Shown here: piece after piece, positions 11,590-22,822 of the stretch | Layout: each line of letters starts with the position of its first letter | How positions within the stretch are numbered: the stretch's first letter is position 1 | Source of the DNA: Ophiosphaerella korrae | Lineage: Eukaryota > Ascomycota > Dothideomycetes > Pleosporales > Phaeosphaeriaceae | Direction: 5' to 3' | Length of the DNA stretch: 64,000 nucleotides | NCBI GenBank assembly: GCA_028456385.1 | Contig: JALNQF010000101.1 | Span: 1-64,000, forward strand | The notes under the pieces: generated by a model | Seen by the model: only the letters and a program-made list of their open reading frames with translations | Databases searched by the model: none | What the model was told of the DNA's origin: nothing | Made by a program: the position numbers and the translations under genes

Positions 11590-14227
11590 TAGCCTTTACT
11601 ATAACTTTAAAATTAAGCTTATACTCTATAAAAGTAGCTTATATAATAAACTTCTTATTATTTAAAGCTTTTATTTTATAGAGATAAATTAAATAAGTAT
11701 AATTTTCTACTTATATACTTAGAATCTAATTACGTTCTTTTTTAGCTTTAGTAATCTATTTAGATAGTTTATTTTAAGTATAGTTAATAGCTCTCTTTAT
11801 TATAAATAAGTATAGATATATAAATAAGTATTATTTACTTATATTTTATAAGAGATATACTAAAAAGATTATAAGACGTAATATATTTTACTACTAAGCT
11901 AGCTATACTACTAAGCTAGCTACTTTTTCTTAGTATTATAAATACTATAACTTTAGAAGTTAATAATAGATATTACTTAGTACTTTCTACTACTATAATA
12001 CTAATATCTAATTTAAAAGTCTTTTTTTTATCTTTCTAGTACGTTTATATATTATACTTAGTTTTTCTATAGTTTTTATAGTACTATTATTTTAGCTAAG
12101 CTTTTTTCTAATTACTTTTACTATAAGCTTTCTTACCTTTCTACGTAGCTATTAACGCCTCTCTAGCTACTTATATTAATACTTCTTTATACTCTATAGT
12201 TTTACTATACTAGATTTACTTTTATTTATATAATTTTTACTTAGTTATTACTTTTAATTACTTTTTAAGCTCTTTTATATAAGCTTCTTAAAGAATACTT
12301 TTATATAGTATTAATTTAGTACCTTTAATAAGCTAGTAAAAGAAGCTTTATATAGTAATAAGTAAGTAATAAAGAGAGCTACTTAAGAGCTTTAACTAAG
12401 ACCTAAATTTATAAGTATTACTTAGAGTCTTTAACTACTATAGTATTTTTAGTAGTAAAAGTCCTAGTAGAGTATAAATATATATATTAAAGTAATCTAG
12501 TACTTACTACGTATTTAGAAAAATAAGTCCTAAAGCCTTAAAAGCTTTTTTATAGTTCTTTTTAGTAAATATATTAAAAAATATATCTTTAAAAGCTAGA
12601 AAGAAGCTTTTTTTATTAATATAAAAGATATATTTCTATACTAAGCTTTATATATACTTAGAGTACTTATACTTTAGTAGTAAAAAGTATACTATATTAA
12701 GTAGCTAAAAGATATATAATAAATAGGCTAGTATATAAAGAGTTAGAATCTTATTTTTAAAGTAGTAGTTTTTAAAATCTTAGTTAAAGTAGCTCTTATA
12801 GCTATCTAAGATAAGTAGCTAGTATACTCTTATTTAGTATAACTTTATATATACGTTAAAGTACTTTAACTACTTTAGACTAAGTATATTAGTTATCTAG
12901 CTATTCTTTAAAACTAAAAGCTTCTAATTAAGTAGTATACTTACTTCTTTATACTAAGTAGAGATATAAACGTATTCTTTATAGATAATAAATAGTAAAA
13001 TTATATACTCTACTATATAGATACTCTAGATTACTATAACTTACTTATAATTACTACTCTAAGTAAAAGTAAGTTATTAATACTTTTCTAAGCTTATAAT
13101 AACCTTTATAAACTTAATTACTTTTATTTAGAAGCTAGTCTTATTAAAGTTATAGATATTCTTATTTACTACTTTATACTAAGCTTTAGTTTCTTCTATA
13201 AGCTTAAACTACTTACTAATAACTTTAAGATCTTCTTAGAGTATTTTCTAGTAATCTTTTACTTAATTAAATACTATTTTTAGCTTAGCTAAACGTACTA
13301 TAAAGTATATAAGCTAGTTTTTAGCTATAAGTATCTTACTCTATATAGTAAGTAGTTTATTAGCTATATTAGTTACTTTATAGAGCTAAAGTATAAATAT
13401 TTACTAATTAAAGTTAAGAATATATTAGATAATTAACTACTCTTTAGTTATAGTTAGTTTCTAGTAGCTAGGTTATATAGTTATATATAAAGTAATTCCT
13501 TTAAGTTATTTAGAGAGCTATTAATAATAGATATTAAAAGTTTTAGTAGTATATTATTAGCTTTAAAACTAGCTAGAAGCTAAAGCTTAGATAGTAAGTT
13601 TAAGCCTACTTTCTTATTTAGAAATAATATTTTACTATTATTAAAATATAGTATTATAGAAGTAGTATTTATAATACTAAGAAAAAAGTAGCTAGCTTAG
13701 TAGTATAGCTAGCTTAGTAGTATAGCTAGCTTAGTAGTAGAATATATTATAAGTATTAATATAAATATATACTTTATAGGCTTTACTATATTTTAAAAAA
13801 ATATACTTTATAAAAAGATTTAAAGATTTATAATAAAAATAAAAAAATATAGTAATACTATAATATAATACGTAATCTACTAATTAAAGATAATAAAAAG
13901 TAGATTTAGTAAGTATAAAAGAAGATAAAGAGCTCTATATTAATAAAGAAACTAAGTTAATAACTTTAGCTTTAAAGTAAATAAACTAGAACTTACTTAA
14001 AAGAGGAGATAGTATTATAAGTATAATAAGAGAAATTAAGCTAGAACTAATTAGTTTTAACTTAAGTACTAATAAAGTATAAGATAAGTAGAGTAGTAAC
14101 TTTAATTAAGAAACTACTTATAACTAGGATATATAGTAGTAATCTATAATTACGTATAAATAAATTAGAGTAATCTATAATAATATATAAATAGATTAAG
14201 GTAATCTATAGTTATATATAAATAAAT
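11590..14227. repeat. Gypsy 3' flank, copy B, interrupted by a DNA transposon
   Basis: The parts 11590-11877 and 13753-14227 align with consecutive parts of copy A (10560-11336), so this was one unit before the Fot1-like element at 11878-13752 inserted. The right end carries a roughly 32-bp tandem repeat in about three copies near 14135-14225, each containing GTAATCTATA and TATAAATA. It leads into an LTR-like sequence at about 14228-14440. Confidence 0.62.
11878..13752 (-). mobile_element. Fot1/pogo-like DNA transposon with inverted terminal repeats, RIP-destroyed
   Basis: Inverted repeats bound a 1.87-kb unit. The left end (about 11878-11945) contains TACTACTAAGCTAGC and the right end (about 13660-13752) its complement. 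The 20-bp subunit CTAAGCTAGCTATACTACTA occurs about twice at the left and three times at the right. The minus strand reads NIYNFNKTSF at 13131-13160, the RIP-altered form of the Fot1/pogo signature NIYNFDETGF (first catalytic Asp changed to Asn). Further on, near 12785-12815, it reads ILDSYKSYFN, matching the second catalytic block ILDGHxSHFN, followed by an NKILTLYILAY stretch like the family's NDILLLCLPPH. Size fits Fot1 elements (about 1.9 kb). Stops make it non-autonomous. Confidence 0.88.
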
Positions 14228-14440
14228 TAGTATAAGTATATAGTTAATAAGATATATATTATTAAGATAATATTAGTAATCTAATCTCTAACCTAGAATA
14301 CTAATACTTAATATTATATACACAAATTAACTATTATTTATAGTTATTACTAATTATACTATAAGCTTTTATTATTACTTTATAATCTACTAATAACTCT
14401 AAAGGTTATTAGAAAGTTAACTTTAGTATACCTATTATAG
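14228..14440. repeat. LTR-like sequence, third copy
   Basis: This stretch matches the LTR-like sequences at about 4766-4995 and 11337-11570 (AGTATATAGTTA start, ATTAGTAATCTAATC, ATTATTTATAGTTATTA, TACTTTATAATCTACTAA). It terminates copy B of the Gypsy 3' flank and may be a solo LTR or the remnant of a second element. Confidence 0.6.
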
Positions 14441-14769
14441 TATATATACTAACTAAAAGTAAAAAGTAGTTAAATATAAGTAAGTTATAAACTTACTAAT
14501 ATTAGTATAAAAATATAAAGTATAAAAAATAACTTTTATATATATATATTTTTAAAAAGTAAATTTTTAAAGCTAAAAGAATACTTTAATTAACTATTAA
14601 TACTTAATATAAATCTAGAGCTTAAAAGCTTATTAGTTTTAGAAAACTTAAACTTTATTAGTTAAACTAGTATTAAATATTATTTTTACTTTTATAAATT
14701 ATATTTTATAACTTAAAAGTTTATTAACTACTTTTTTTTTCTTTTTTTTAATAGTATTAAGACTTTAGA

Positions 14770-15368
14770 ATAAAGTATTTTTAAAATATAGTTTATAGTA
14801 AAAATTTCTAATAAAAGATAAAGTTTATAAAATTAAAAAAAAAAGTAGTATTATAGTAAAATAGTTTTTAACTAGAAAGTAAAGTAAACTACTTATAAGC
14901 TAAACTTAGTTAATAGAAAACTTAAGCTTAAAAATAAACTTAGTATAAAAAAGAAAAATAGTATTATAATCCTAAGTAGTATAAGAGCTATTATATTATA
15001 TATAACTAATCTAAGTAATATAGTATAGTAAAATATATAACTATTTAGTAGTAAATACTTTAGAGTAAATACTTTAGAGTAAGTACTTAAAAATAAATAC
15101 TAAATAGTAAGTATATAAGAATATTAATAGACCTTTATAAACTATTATATTTAATCTTTTTTTTATACTTTTATCTAAATAGAGTATTATAACTAATACT
15201 TTAATTAGATTTTTATCTACTTATTAATACTTATATACTTTATAATACTTTAATAAAAGCTTACTATTAATTATACTAAGTAACTAACTTATTTATTAAC
15301 TTTACTTATTTTATAAAAGCTTACTTACTTTTTTTACTTTTACTTAGTTCTAAAACTTTAATAAATAT
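14770..15368. repeat. LTR-like repeat unit R3, inverted relative to R1 and R2
   Basis: The complement of this stretch aligns with R1 and R2, including the TTTATAAACTTTATCTCTTA block and the terminal block containing AGTAAAAGTAATAAAAGTAA. Its internal short tandem array is contracted (15045-15090). The two tandem copies 12 kb away and this inverted one bracket most of the island. Confidence 0.7.
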
Positions 15369-15965
15369 TAGTAAGTTTATAATATTAGTATAAAATTAAA
15401 AGATTTAAAAGATAACTTCTTTATACTATTATATAGTTTATATACTTATATACTTATAGGCTTCTTTTTAAATTAAGTAAGTATAGTAGTAACTATTACT
15501 ATAGCTACTTTAATACTAGTAATAACTACTTTATAATAGGCTAAATAGAGTAGAGGTATTATATATATAATTTAAATTAATTTAAAAAATAAAACTAGCT
15601 CTAGAGGTAAGTTACTAAGATTAAACTATTTTAAGGCCTTAAGAGGTAACTTGTAAGTTATGTTAGTACTAAGCAGGGTACGGAGATTGCGGCGTTGCTA
15701 GCGTTTAATTCCTTTCAAACTGCATCAAAAACCACTCGGCGACCCGAACACGCGCTGTTTAAATTTACGATTTGTATTTATTTTTGAATAAACAGGCACA
15801 AATTCTGGCGCACCGAACAGGGCCTTAATTTGATGCTGGCGCAGAGCTTGGCACATATTGTGACTCTGCAAGTGACGCGTGTAGATAGTTGCGGTATTAG
15901 CAGCAGCAATCGAAGATTGTTACAGCTGCACTTTGGTTGTTTCATAACCTGCAGCCATGGGTATT
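15369..15965. other. Island edge and PEX12 3' flank
   Basis: Up to about 15650 the sequence is still AT-rich relic without recognisable coding content. From about 15650 (near AAGCAGGGTACGGAG) it has normal composition. The remaining 300 bp should contain the PEX12 3' untranslated region. Short ORFs here look spurious. Confidence 0.7.
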
Positions 15966-17330
15966 TCACACAACCACCCTCCTCAGCCCCTCTGTACCTC
16001 CAAGCACTCTCCTCCCCGTAACCGCATCTCTTCCTTTCCCACTCTCCCACCTGCCTTCTCTGCTCCCTTCTTCTTTGCTCCAATCTTCATCTACCTCTCC
16101 ACCCTGGTCGTGGGCTCCTCTGAAGCCGGCTGTGCCCTCCATGAAGGCGGTTTGACGCTCATGGTCACCTTCTAGCCAGCGATGTATGCAAGTATAGCAG
16201 TAAACGAAGCCGGTTGGTGAGGCCGTGGGTGTTGTGATGGGCGCTAAACAGATAGGGCAAAGAGTTGACGATGAAGGTATTGGAACGGTGAGGATTGGTA
16301 GGAGGGTTGTGGATGATATGGGAGGGTCGATTCGTGGGTGCTTTTCGTCTGCACCGATTTCTTTTTGTTTGGCAGCTGGTGGAAGAGATGGTAAAATCGG
16401 AGGTGGTAATTCGATGTTTTCTGCTGCCTTCCTCGACAGTTGTCTCGCAAAGTCGGACGCATGCCACCATTCCAAAAACTTCAGTGCAAAGATACTCGTT
16501 GGGAGGAGTATCTTCAACGAGCTCAATAGCCTTGGCTGCACACTGCGCGCCATGCTCCTTGGGGAGAAGATGGATCCGCCCTCTCCGGGTCTCGCAGGTG
16601 CCGCTTTTTTGGGGGCAGTTGCGAGCTCGATGGCGGCATGATCCGCAGCACCCAATCGTCTTATCCTTGTGCCGATTATCCATAGGAACGGGGAATGATA
16701 TTTTGTGCTGTCAAACAGGTATGCCATATTGAACACTATTAGGGAGAAATAATATGCAGCATTGACACTGGGGTATATGTTGCGCAAAAACCATTTGTAG
16801 TAGAATAAGAACCTCTCTTTGACACCTGCACCGGCGCGCAGGCCGTCTCTGTCGCGGTTGTAGCCCGGTCCGAGGAGGTTTGCGTGTGCTGCGTGGACGT
16901 CGTATCCCTCGTCGAACTTTCTCTTCAGCCATGGCAGGCCAACCAGGACGGCGAGATTCTTCCAGATGTCGTCCTCGCCCAGCTTAACGGCTTCTCGTAC
17001 CGTGTCGCTTGCGCCTAGTTGAGCGCGCGGAATCTCGCCTCCTTTTACGCGCAGCACACGCGCACGCTTCAGACCGTAGAAGTTCTCGGTGAAGGAGCCG
17101 CCATATGTCCTGAGAAAGTGGCGCTCTACAAGGAGGGTGAGCAAGGCATAGACTTCGTCGAACGAGTTGAGCACGGGGAGGAGATATCGTGGGTAGCGAT
17201 GAGTGGAGACGGCCAGGAGGTAGCGCAGAGACGGCGGAAGGAGAGCGGCGAGTTGTTGTTCGGAGAGGAGCTCAAAGAGGGAGGGTTTTAGATCGTCGAT
17301 ACCATTTTGCAGAGTGGGGAGGAACTCCAT
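15966..17330 (-). CDS. PEX12: Peroxin 12, peroxisomal RING E3 ligase subunit
   Basis: Single-exon gene, 454 aa from the chosen start. PEX12 is an integral peroxisomal membrane protein that acts with PEX2 and PEX10 as the ubiquitin ligase that recycles the PTS1 receptor PEX5. The N-terminal half is the Pex2/Pex12 membrane domain: FELLSEQQL near residue 20, then [28 protein letters not shown] and membrane segments near residues 190-215 and 280-300. The C-terminal RING begins near residue 358 with CPIC, followed by YCYTCIHRW; as in the family it lacks a full set of zinc ligands. The start at 17330 ([10 protein letters not shown]) was preferred because fungal PEX12 normally begins there; an upstream in-frame ATG at 17387 adds 19 residues. 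It lies divergent to the PQ-loop gene and is the first intact gene beside the RIP island. Confidence 0.93.
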   Translation of the reverse strand: MEFLPTLQNGIDDLKPSLFELLSEQQLAALLPPSLRYLLAVSTHRYPRYLLPVLNSFDEVYALLTLLVERHFLRTYGGSFTENFYGLKRARVLRVKGGEIPRAQLGASDTVREAVKLGEDDIWKNLAVLVGLPWLKRKFDEGYDVHAAHANLLGPGYNRDRDGLRAGAGVKERFLFYYKWFLRNIYPSVNAAYYFSLIVFNMAYLFDSTKYHSPFLWIIGTRIRRLGAADHAAIELATAPKKAAPARPGEGGSIFSPRSMARSVQPRLLSSLKILLPTSIFALKFLEWWHASDFARQLSRKAAENIELPPPILPSLPPAAKQKEIGADEKHPRIDPPISSTTLLPILTVPIPSSSTLCPICLAPITTPTASPTGFVYCYTCIHRWLEGDHERQTAFMEGTAGFRGAHDQGGEVDEDWSKEEGSREGRWESGKGRDAVTGRRVLGGTEGLRRVVV

Positions 17331-17514
17331 TGGAGCGGTGACAGGGGGACGGTGGGAGAGGATGAAATCAAGAGTCAAGACGCGCACCGTTGACCATCAA
17401 GCCGAGGCACGAGGTGCGTGCGTGCATGCGTGGGTACCCGATGGTCGGCTCCGCGAGCACCGCTGCACCAACCTTCAACCAACCTTCAACCAACCTTTAC
17501 CTCCCACCCCAACA
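17331..17514. promoter_or_regulatory. Divergent promoter, PEX12 / PQ-loop gene
   Basis: Only 184 bp separate the two start codons. Near 17463-17500 the repeated element AACCTTCAACC lies close to the PQ-loop start. No clear TATA box is seen. Confidence 0.55.
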
Positions 17515-18461
17515 ATGACGGCCACCATGTGGCTTCCCGATGCCCAGCGATGTCGCGAACTGGCGTCTCCAGACATATTCAACTTCTGCCTCTCCGTCTT
17601 GATCCTCATCGGCATTCTCGTCTCATACCTCCCACAACACTACAAAATCATCGCCCGCCGTTCGTCTCGCGGCCTCAGCCCCATGTTCGTCCTCCTCGGG
17701 ACCGTGTCTGGCACGGCTAGTATTGCAAATATCTTGACTCTCCCTGAAAGCACCCAGGACATGGCATGCTGCAGGGAGATTGGCAGCTTTCCATGTGCCG
17801 CTGCGCTTCTAGGCATTACACAGATTGGCGTGCAGTGGACTTGTTTCTTCTTCATGTATGCCTTCTCTTAATCCTTTACTCACACAAGCCACCCCCTAAC
17901 ACACTGTACAGCATGCTCCTCTTTCTCATCTTCTTCCCGCGCGACCCCAAGTCCACCCAGCTAGACCAACAGGACGCAACCCTTCCAACCTGGAAAGAAG
18001 CTGTATTAGTGCTTATCGTATCCCTTGCATTCTTCATCGTCGCCTTGCTCGGCTCTGTAATCTTCGTCTACGCAGCCCCCTCTCACATCCGCGCCTGGGC
18101 TAATTTCCTCGGCCTGTTAGCCACCACACTTGCCGCCATACAATACATACCTCAGATCATTATGACTTGGAGGTTACAAGAGACAGGAAGCTTGTCTGTG
18201 CCCATGATGTGCATCCAGACACCCGGAAGCTTCGTTTTCGCTGCGAGTCTGGCCATGAGACTAGGTGCTGGGGGCTGGAGCGCATGGGGCATATTCATAT
18301 TGACAGGCTGTTTACAGGGATGTCTATTGTTCATGAGTCTGAAGTTTCTCTGGCGTGATAGGCAGGCTGCGAAGGCTGCGGATGCACCTAGAGCGAATGG
18401 AAACGGCCTTGGTAACCACGAGCAAACGCCCCTACTGCGGGACAACTTGGATAATCGATAA
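17515..18461 (+). CDS. PQ-loop repeat membrane protein
   Basis: Two exons, 17515-17855 and 17912-18461, joined across a 56-bp intron (GTATGC...TACAG); the spliced product is 296 aa. It has about seven hydrophobic segments and two PQ-loop motifs: SYLPQHYKI near residue 39 and QYIPQIIMTW near residue 195, the latter followed by the typical TGSLSVPMM stretch. PQ-loop proteins include lysosomal amino-acid exporters, KDEL receptors and SWEETs. This branch resembles the fungal group around yeast Any1/YMR010W, implicated in phospholipid flippase antagonism. That specific assignment is tentative, since it rests on overall layout. The C-terminal tail (HEQTPLLRD) carries a leucine-based sorting-like motif that would fit an endosomal or vacuolar location. 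Substrate is unknown. Confidence 0.85.
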
Positions 18462-20547
18462 TGGTATAGCAAAACCATTATACCCCCATGGCAAGATGTT
18501 TGCACAACCCAAAACAATTCATCTCATATATAGAAGGCCACGCGTGGCATCTTAGCTCCTACACTACCTCAGCCGACAAGAGTAAAAAGCAACTACATAC
18601 AGACTTGCGGCTCGTCAACCTTGTCACTACATATGTATTCGGACCTCCTTCCATCTGTTTTCCCGAAGAGCCACGCACAGCATGCGGTGCAACAACTAGC
18701 AATTGATATATCAGGATGACAACACGTCTCCAAATACTGCTTGGCTGTTCCAGACATCGCAACTTTTGAGTGTAGCATGATACAGACTCCGTGCTATTTT
18801 CTCAGACCACAAGCAACCCAAGATATTGCTAGTATCGTAGTATGACTGATTACTCGCTCATGGATCTTCCCGTCTACTAATTTTTAGTAGATCTTCAATC
18901 GCATTCCTTTCAATATTCTTATCGGGCTCGCAACACTGTGCTACCTACTTCTTCAGCACCGCAAGATTCTGAGACGACATAATCCTATAGATGAATGGTG
19001 GACGAGGCATGCATGTCTTCCACTCCGGCGACATGTGGGTAACTTTCTCCCTCACCGATCAGCTACTTGTTATTAGCATTGGCATCTTGATCGCAGGTTT
19101 CAAACTGTTAGATGACAGCACAATCATTGCACATCATTTCACCGTCGTGAAAGATCTTGTATTTTCTTCCTCTGACGTACATTTGCTCTCCCTCTTGGTG
19201 CTCGAGTCGTCTTTTGGCAGAGTTCACACGCATTCCAAGCTCACAAGCGTCTATACATATGGGTCGTTCCATGTGGCGATAGTATGGAGGCTTTTCCGCA
19301 TGGTTCTCACCATGAGCTTCTTGTTAGCTGCACAATAGGCAGCTTACTAGCTGTAGGATGACAGGGCTAGTTGTCTAGCCCAGTATACCCCCAAAGGAAG
19401 AGCTCATATTGGCGGCGGGCAGTTGTACTGCGCAATCGCTTTCTCCTGTCTACGCCCCGACCTGCATATATATATATATAGGGACACAGCCATCGCTGAT
19501 ATATAATATTTCGTCACGCAATACAGTTCGGTGATAAAAAAACGGGGTCTGTCTAGCAGCCTTCGACCGCAAATCCGGGAATCGGACGTCTTGGCAAGGG
19601 AATACTTAAAGAAGAACACTGGGGCTCTTAGAATTTACAAGCTGTGCTGAATCGTTGCTGGTATTGCTTAGATTTTTCTGAGTTCTTCGAGCGGCTAAGC
19701 ATGATGGCATAGTTCATCACAAAAAGTTATTGGGTTTTGAGTAATCAAGCAGACAACAAAGACGTTTATGGTATCTCGAGGGAAGGGCTGAGGTAGCGAG
19801 CAAAAGAACATGAACGGTGTTTCCGTCAGATTGCCCCCTTTTCCTGTCGGTGCTTCTGACCATGACCTTCGTTGGTAATTACCATGGTAAGTCGCCCTAC
19901 GTTGTGAGTGGTTATATGTTGCTCACTTTATATAAAGCTTGTGGCAGTAAAGATTATCTATCAACATACCGCCGCGATTTACACATAACAATATTGTAAA
20001 TCAAGCACCACTTCCAGTGACTTTATCTTGTGTCGACTAATCGCCCTGGTTCCTGCCGTGTTATCGTCCTAGCAACATGGATTAAACCCTTTTCCAGACG
20101 CTCCCTTATCTTCACCAAGACTCCAATCAGCCTTTCGTAACCGCGTCTTACTACCGTGGCTGTGGCTGTGGCTCTGGCGACTTGGCTATTTTCTAACACA
20201 GCAATCTACCCATTTAGCTTCTTTGTCTTTGAATGAAGCACAGTCCATTACCCATATCAAGCTCATCTCCTTCGGCACGACGTGCTTGGGTACTAGTCAG
20301 CGAAAGACGTGAATATTTTCCTTATCAGTACCAAGTATGGATTCTTCGAGGAGTTGGGGGTAATGCTTAGGCTTGTGGAGATAGACTCATGTACCGACAA
20401 TCCAGCATCCAGACCCTGAAAATTGGCGCAAACATGGGTTAGATCAAATGCCCATATAAGGATTGCATTCTCCCCTGCACTTATTATATTCCTTCGACTT
20501 AGATATCCCTCCAGGAGGCAGTATTCAACGGGCCAATACCCGGCAAG
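18462..20547. other. Gene-poor interval of about 2.1 kb
   Basis: No ORF here shows a recognisable protein or plausible splicing. The largest ORF (18991-19338, + strand, 115 codons) has no family likeness. A short (TA)n run lies near 19467-19482. The interval separates the intact PQ-loop gene from the decayed ammonium transporter. It may hold the transporter promoter and lost genes. Confidence 0.5.
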
Positions 20548-21986
20548 ATGGAGACACCAATCGCCGTGAGTCGTCAAGGTGCATCTTCATATGAGAGTTC
20601 ACTAATATTTGTGTCAGCCTGAATTTGACGAGACGAAGCCTAATGGCGGTAATCCAGATGTGGAACATGACAATACTCAATACCAGGGGTTGAGTTTTCA
20701 TTACATCTATCTGATGATTATGGCATATCTGGTTTGGCTCATCATTCCCGGTATCGGTTTCTTGTACTCTGGCCTCGCACGTCGCAAGTCAGCGCATTCT
20801 CTGCTATTTCAGTCCTTTGCTATTATGGGAGTGTAAGTCCACTATTACTCCTCGGTAAAATAAATACCACTGAAGATTCAATAGTGTATGCTTCCAATGG
20901 ATGTTTTGAGGATACCCATTGGCATATTCCCGCACTGCCAGTCCATTCATTGGCAACATGACAAACTTTGGGCTCAAAAATGTCATGTCCGCACCATCTC
21001 CAGGCTCATCGCTGTTACCAGAGATAGTTTTTTGTTTGTATCAAATGCTATTCTGTGCCTGCACCGTACAGATCGTCATTGGTGGTTCCTTCGAACGAGG
21101 GTGTATCTTGCCTTCTATAATCTTCGCTTTCTGTTGGGCTACTATTGTATACTGTCCTATCGCTTGCTGGACTTGGAATGTAAGCCAAATCTGGTCCTCA
21201 AATACAAATCCCATCTTATGCTCATATATGACTTCACTCTAGGCCAATGGCTGGTTATTCAACCTACCCAGCCTTGATTTTGTCGGCGGCGGCCCTGTTC
21301 ATATTGCCTCCGGGTGGTCGGCCCTTGCCTACGCGTTCGTACTAGGGAAGCGCTTGCCCAGAGGTGACAAAATTCATGGCAAAGCGCATAACCCTATCCT
21401 TGTCTTCATTGGCACCGTTCTCATCTGGTTTGGCTGGTTCGGATTCAATGGAGGCAGTGCCCTTAACGGCACCGTTCGTTCAATGCTGGCAGCCTTCAAT
21501 ATCAACACCGCAGCCTGTTTTGGTGTCCTTGGTTGGGTTTCTGTCGAGTACGTCCGCACAAATGGCAAGTTTTCCGTAGTCGGTGCTTGCTCTAGTGCTA
21601 TTGCTGGTCTCGTCGGTATCGCACCAGCTGCTGGCTACGTATCCTTATGGGCATGGATTTATGGCCTGGATGACATGAGTCCCCATGATGGCCTCGGTGG
21701 AATGGATGGTGTTGGTATTCAAGTCGGTCGTCAGCTTGCTGAAATCGTCACCATCGCCGCCTACTCTTTTGTTGTTTTGTGTGTTTTTTTGTATGCGCTC
21801 AAGTTTACACCCGGGATGTACTTGCGCGTGAGCAATGAAGCTGAAATGATGGGTCTCGATGTTGATCAATTCAATGAAGAGAGTGTAGGTGATTGGAGCA
21901 TAATGGAGCAACACCCATACGGGGCCAACATTAGCAGCTCTAGCAGCCAGAGTGCACCAATACCTGTTGCGAGTAAGCAGGCGTGA
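20548..21986 (+). pseudogene. Ammonium transporter (Mep/Amt family), disrupted
   Basis: Four exons can be rebuilt: 20548-20565 (18 nt), 20618-20832, 20885-21179 and 21243-21986, with introns of 52, 52 and 63 bp and consensus sites. Mep/Amt proteins import ammonium at the plasma membrane through 11 helices and a twin-histidine pore. Seen here are FLYSGLARRK, PFIGNMTNFGL, FERGCILPS, GGGPVHIASGWSALAYAFVLGKR (first pore His) and WFGWFGFNGGSA. Two lesions are present. A TGA at 20907-20909 sits where the family has the Trp of FWGYSLA. Near 21640-21670 about 80 residues are missing: GYVSLWA joins directly to GLDDM, deleting the helices with the second pore His (family HGxGG). The nearby GYPLA in place of GYSLA adds to the signs of relaxed constraint. 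A functional transporter is very unlikely. Confidence 0.85.
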
Positions 21987-22822
21987 CTGCGGTCAGATGA
22001 CTGTTTGGCTGTTTCAAGAATGAGAAAGCCTACAAGTCCGATGCGATATGAGAAAAGTTGGAGGATAAGACTCTGGTCTAATTTGCTATATCTTTAGGAT
22101 TTTAGTACCAGGTACTAAATTGAAATAGACCGTTAATGGTGCTAAAATGGATACTGTAAACAGTGTCAAAGCATGATGATGGGGACCATGTCCAGCTGGT
22201 GAATTTGCCAGCAGGTCGCAACAAACCTTGATCATGCATGATGAAATTTAGAGTATTCATGTGCTACATTAAACAAAAAGAAGCAGGCAGTAACTCAAGA
22301 ACGAAGAGAAGCCGGGGGTAATGATAGGTACCTATCTAGTTTACGTCAGTCTCATTTCCAAGCGTCACCAAATCTCCCAATCACACTCGACGAAGAGTCA
22401 CATAGCACTATTTTTCTTGCAACATATTGTTGCATAATTACAACTAAGGCTACATTCAACATGCGGTTTGAATTCGCCAAGCACACACTTCTTGTGCGGC
22501 TAAAGAAGTCTGCTCGCCTATTCGCTTATGCATACTAGATCCAGCCTCATTTGTGACGCTGAGAGCCCGCGTTTTCGTTAGGACGAGTTGTCATTGTTCG
22601 TATGCCCACACCAGCGTACAATTTTAGCATGAGCGGTCGAGATTGTATAGAGATGGAATTTTCCGTAGCGTAGTGAATGTCTGGTCAAATCTCCATATTA
22701 GCTATCTAGGCCTACGATCTCATCCTAGCTAACTCGTAGGGCACATCATCCATCATATTAATACACGGTCGAGAGAGACACAAACTGTTCGCATCCTAGG
22801 GCAAGATTGGGCAAATATCACC
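21987..22822. other. Intergenic, no gene seen
   Basis: This 836-bp spacer lies between two decayed genes. Nothing recognisable was found on either strand. Confidence 0.5.

Larger units (their letters stand above)
1..15650. other. AT-rich RIP-mutated transposon island
   Basis: This whole stretch is composed almost only of A and T, with no open reading frame of 60 codons on either strand. Surviving G and C sit mostly in AG and CT dinucleotides, while CA and TG are nearly absent, the footprint expected of repeat-induced point mutation (RIP), which deaminates C in duplicated DNA. Conceptual translation across stops still shows Gypsy and Fot1/pogo proteins, listed separately. Composition returns to normal within a few tens of bases near 15650. 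The island reaches the left edge of the window, so its true length is unknown. No telomeric TTAGGG repeat is seen. Confidence 0.93.

Noticed and set aside
18991..19338. Plus-strand ORF of 115 codons in the gene-poor interval
   Set aside because: No homology recognised, no splice partner, and unusual start context. Kept out as a likely chance ORF.
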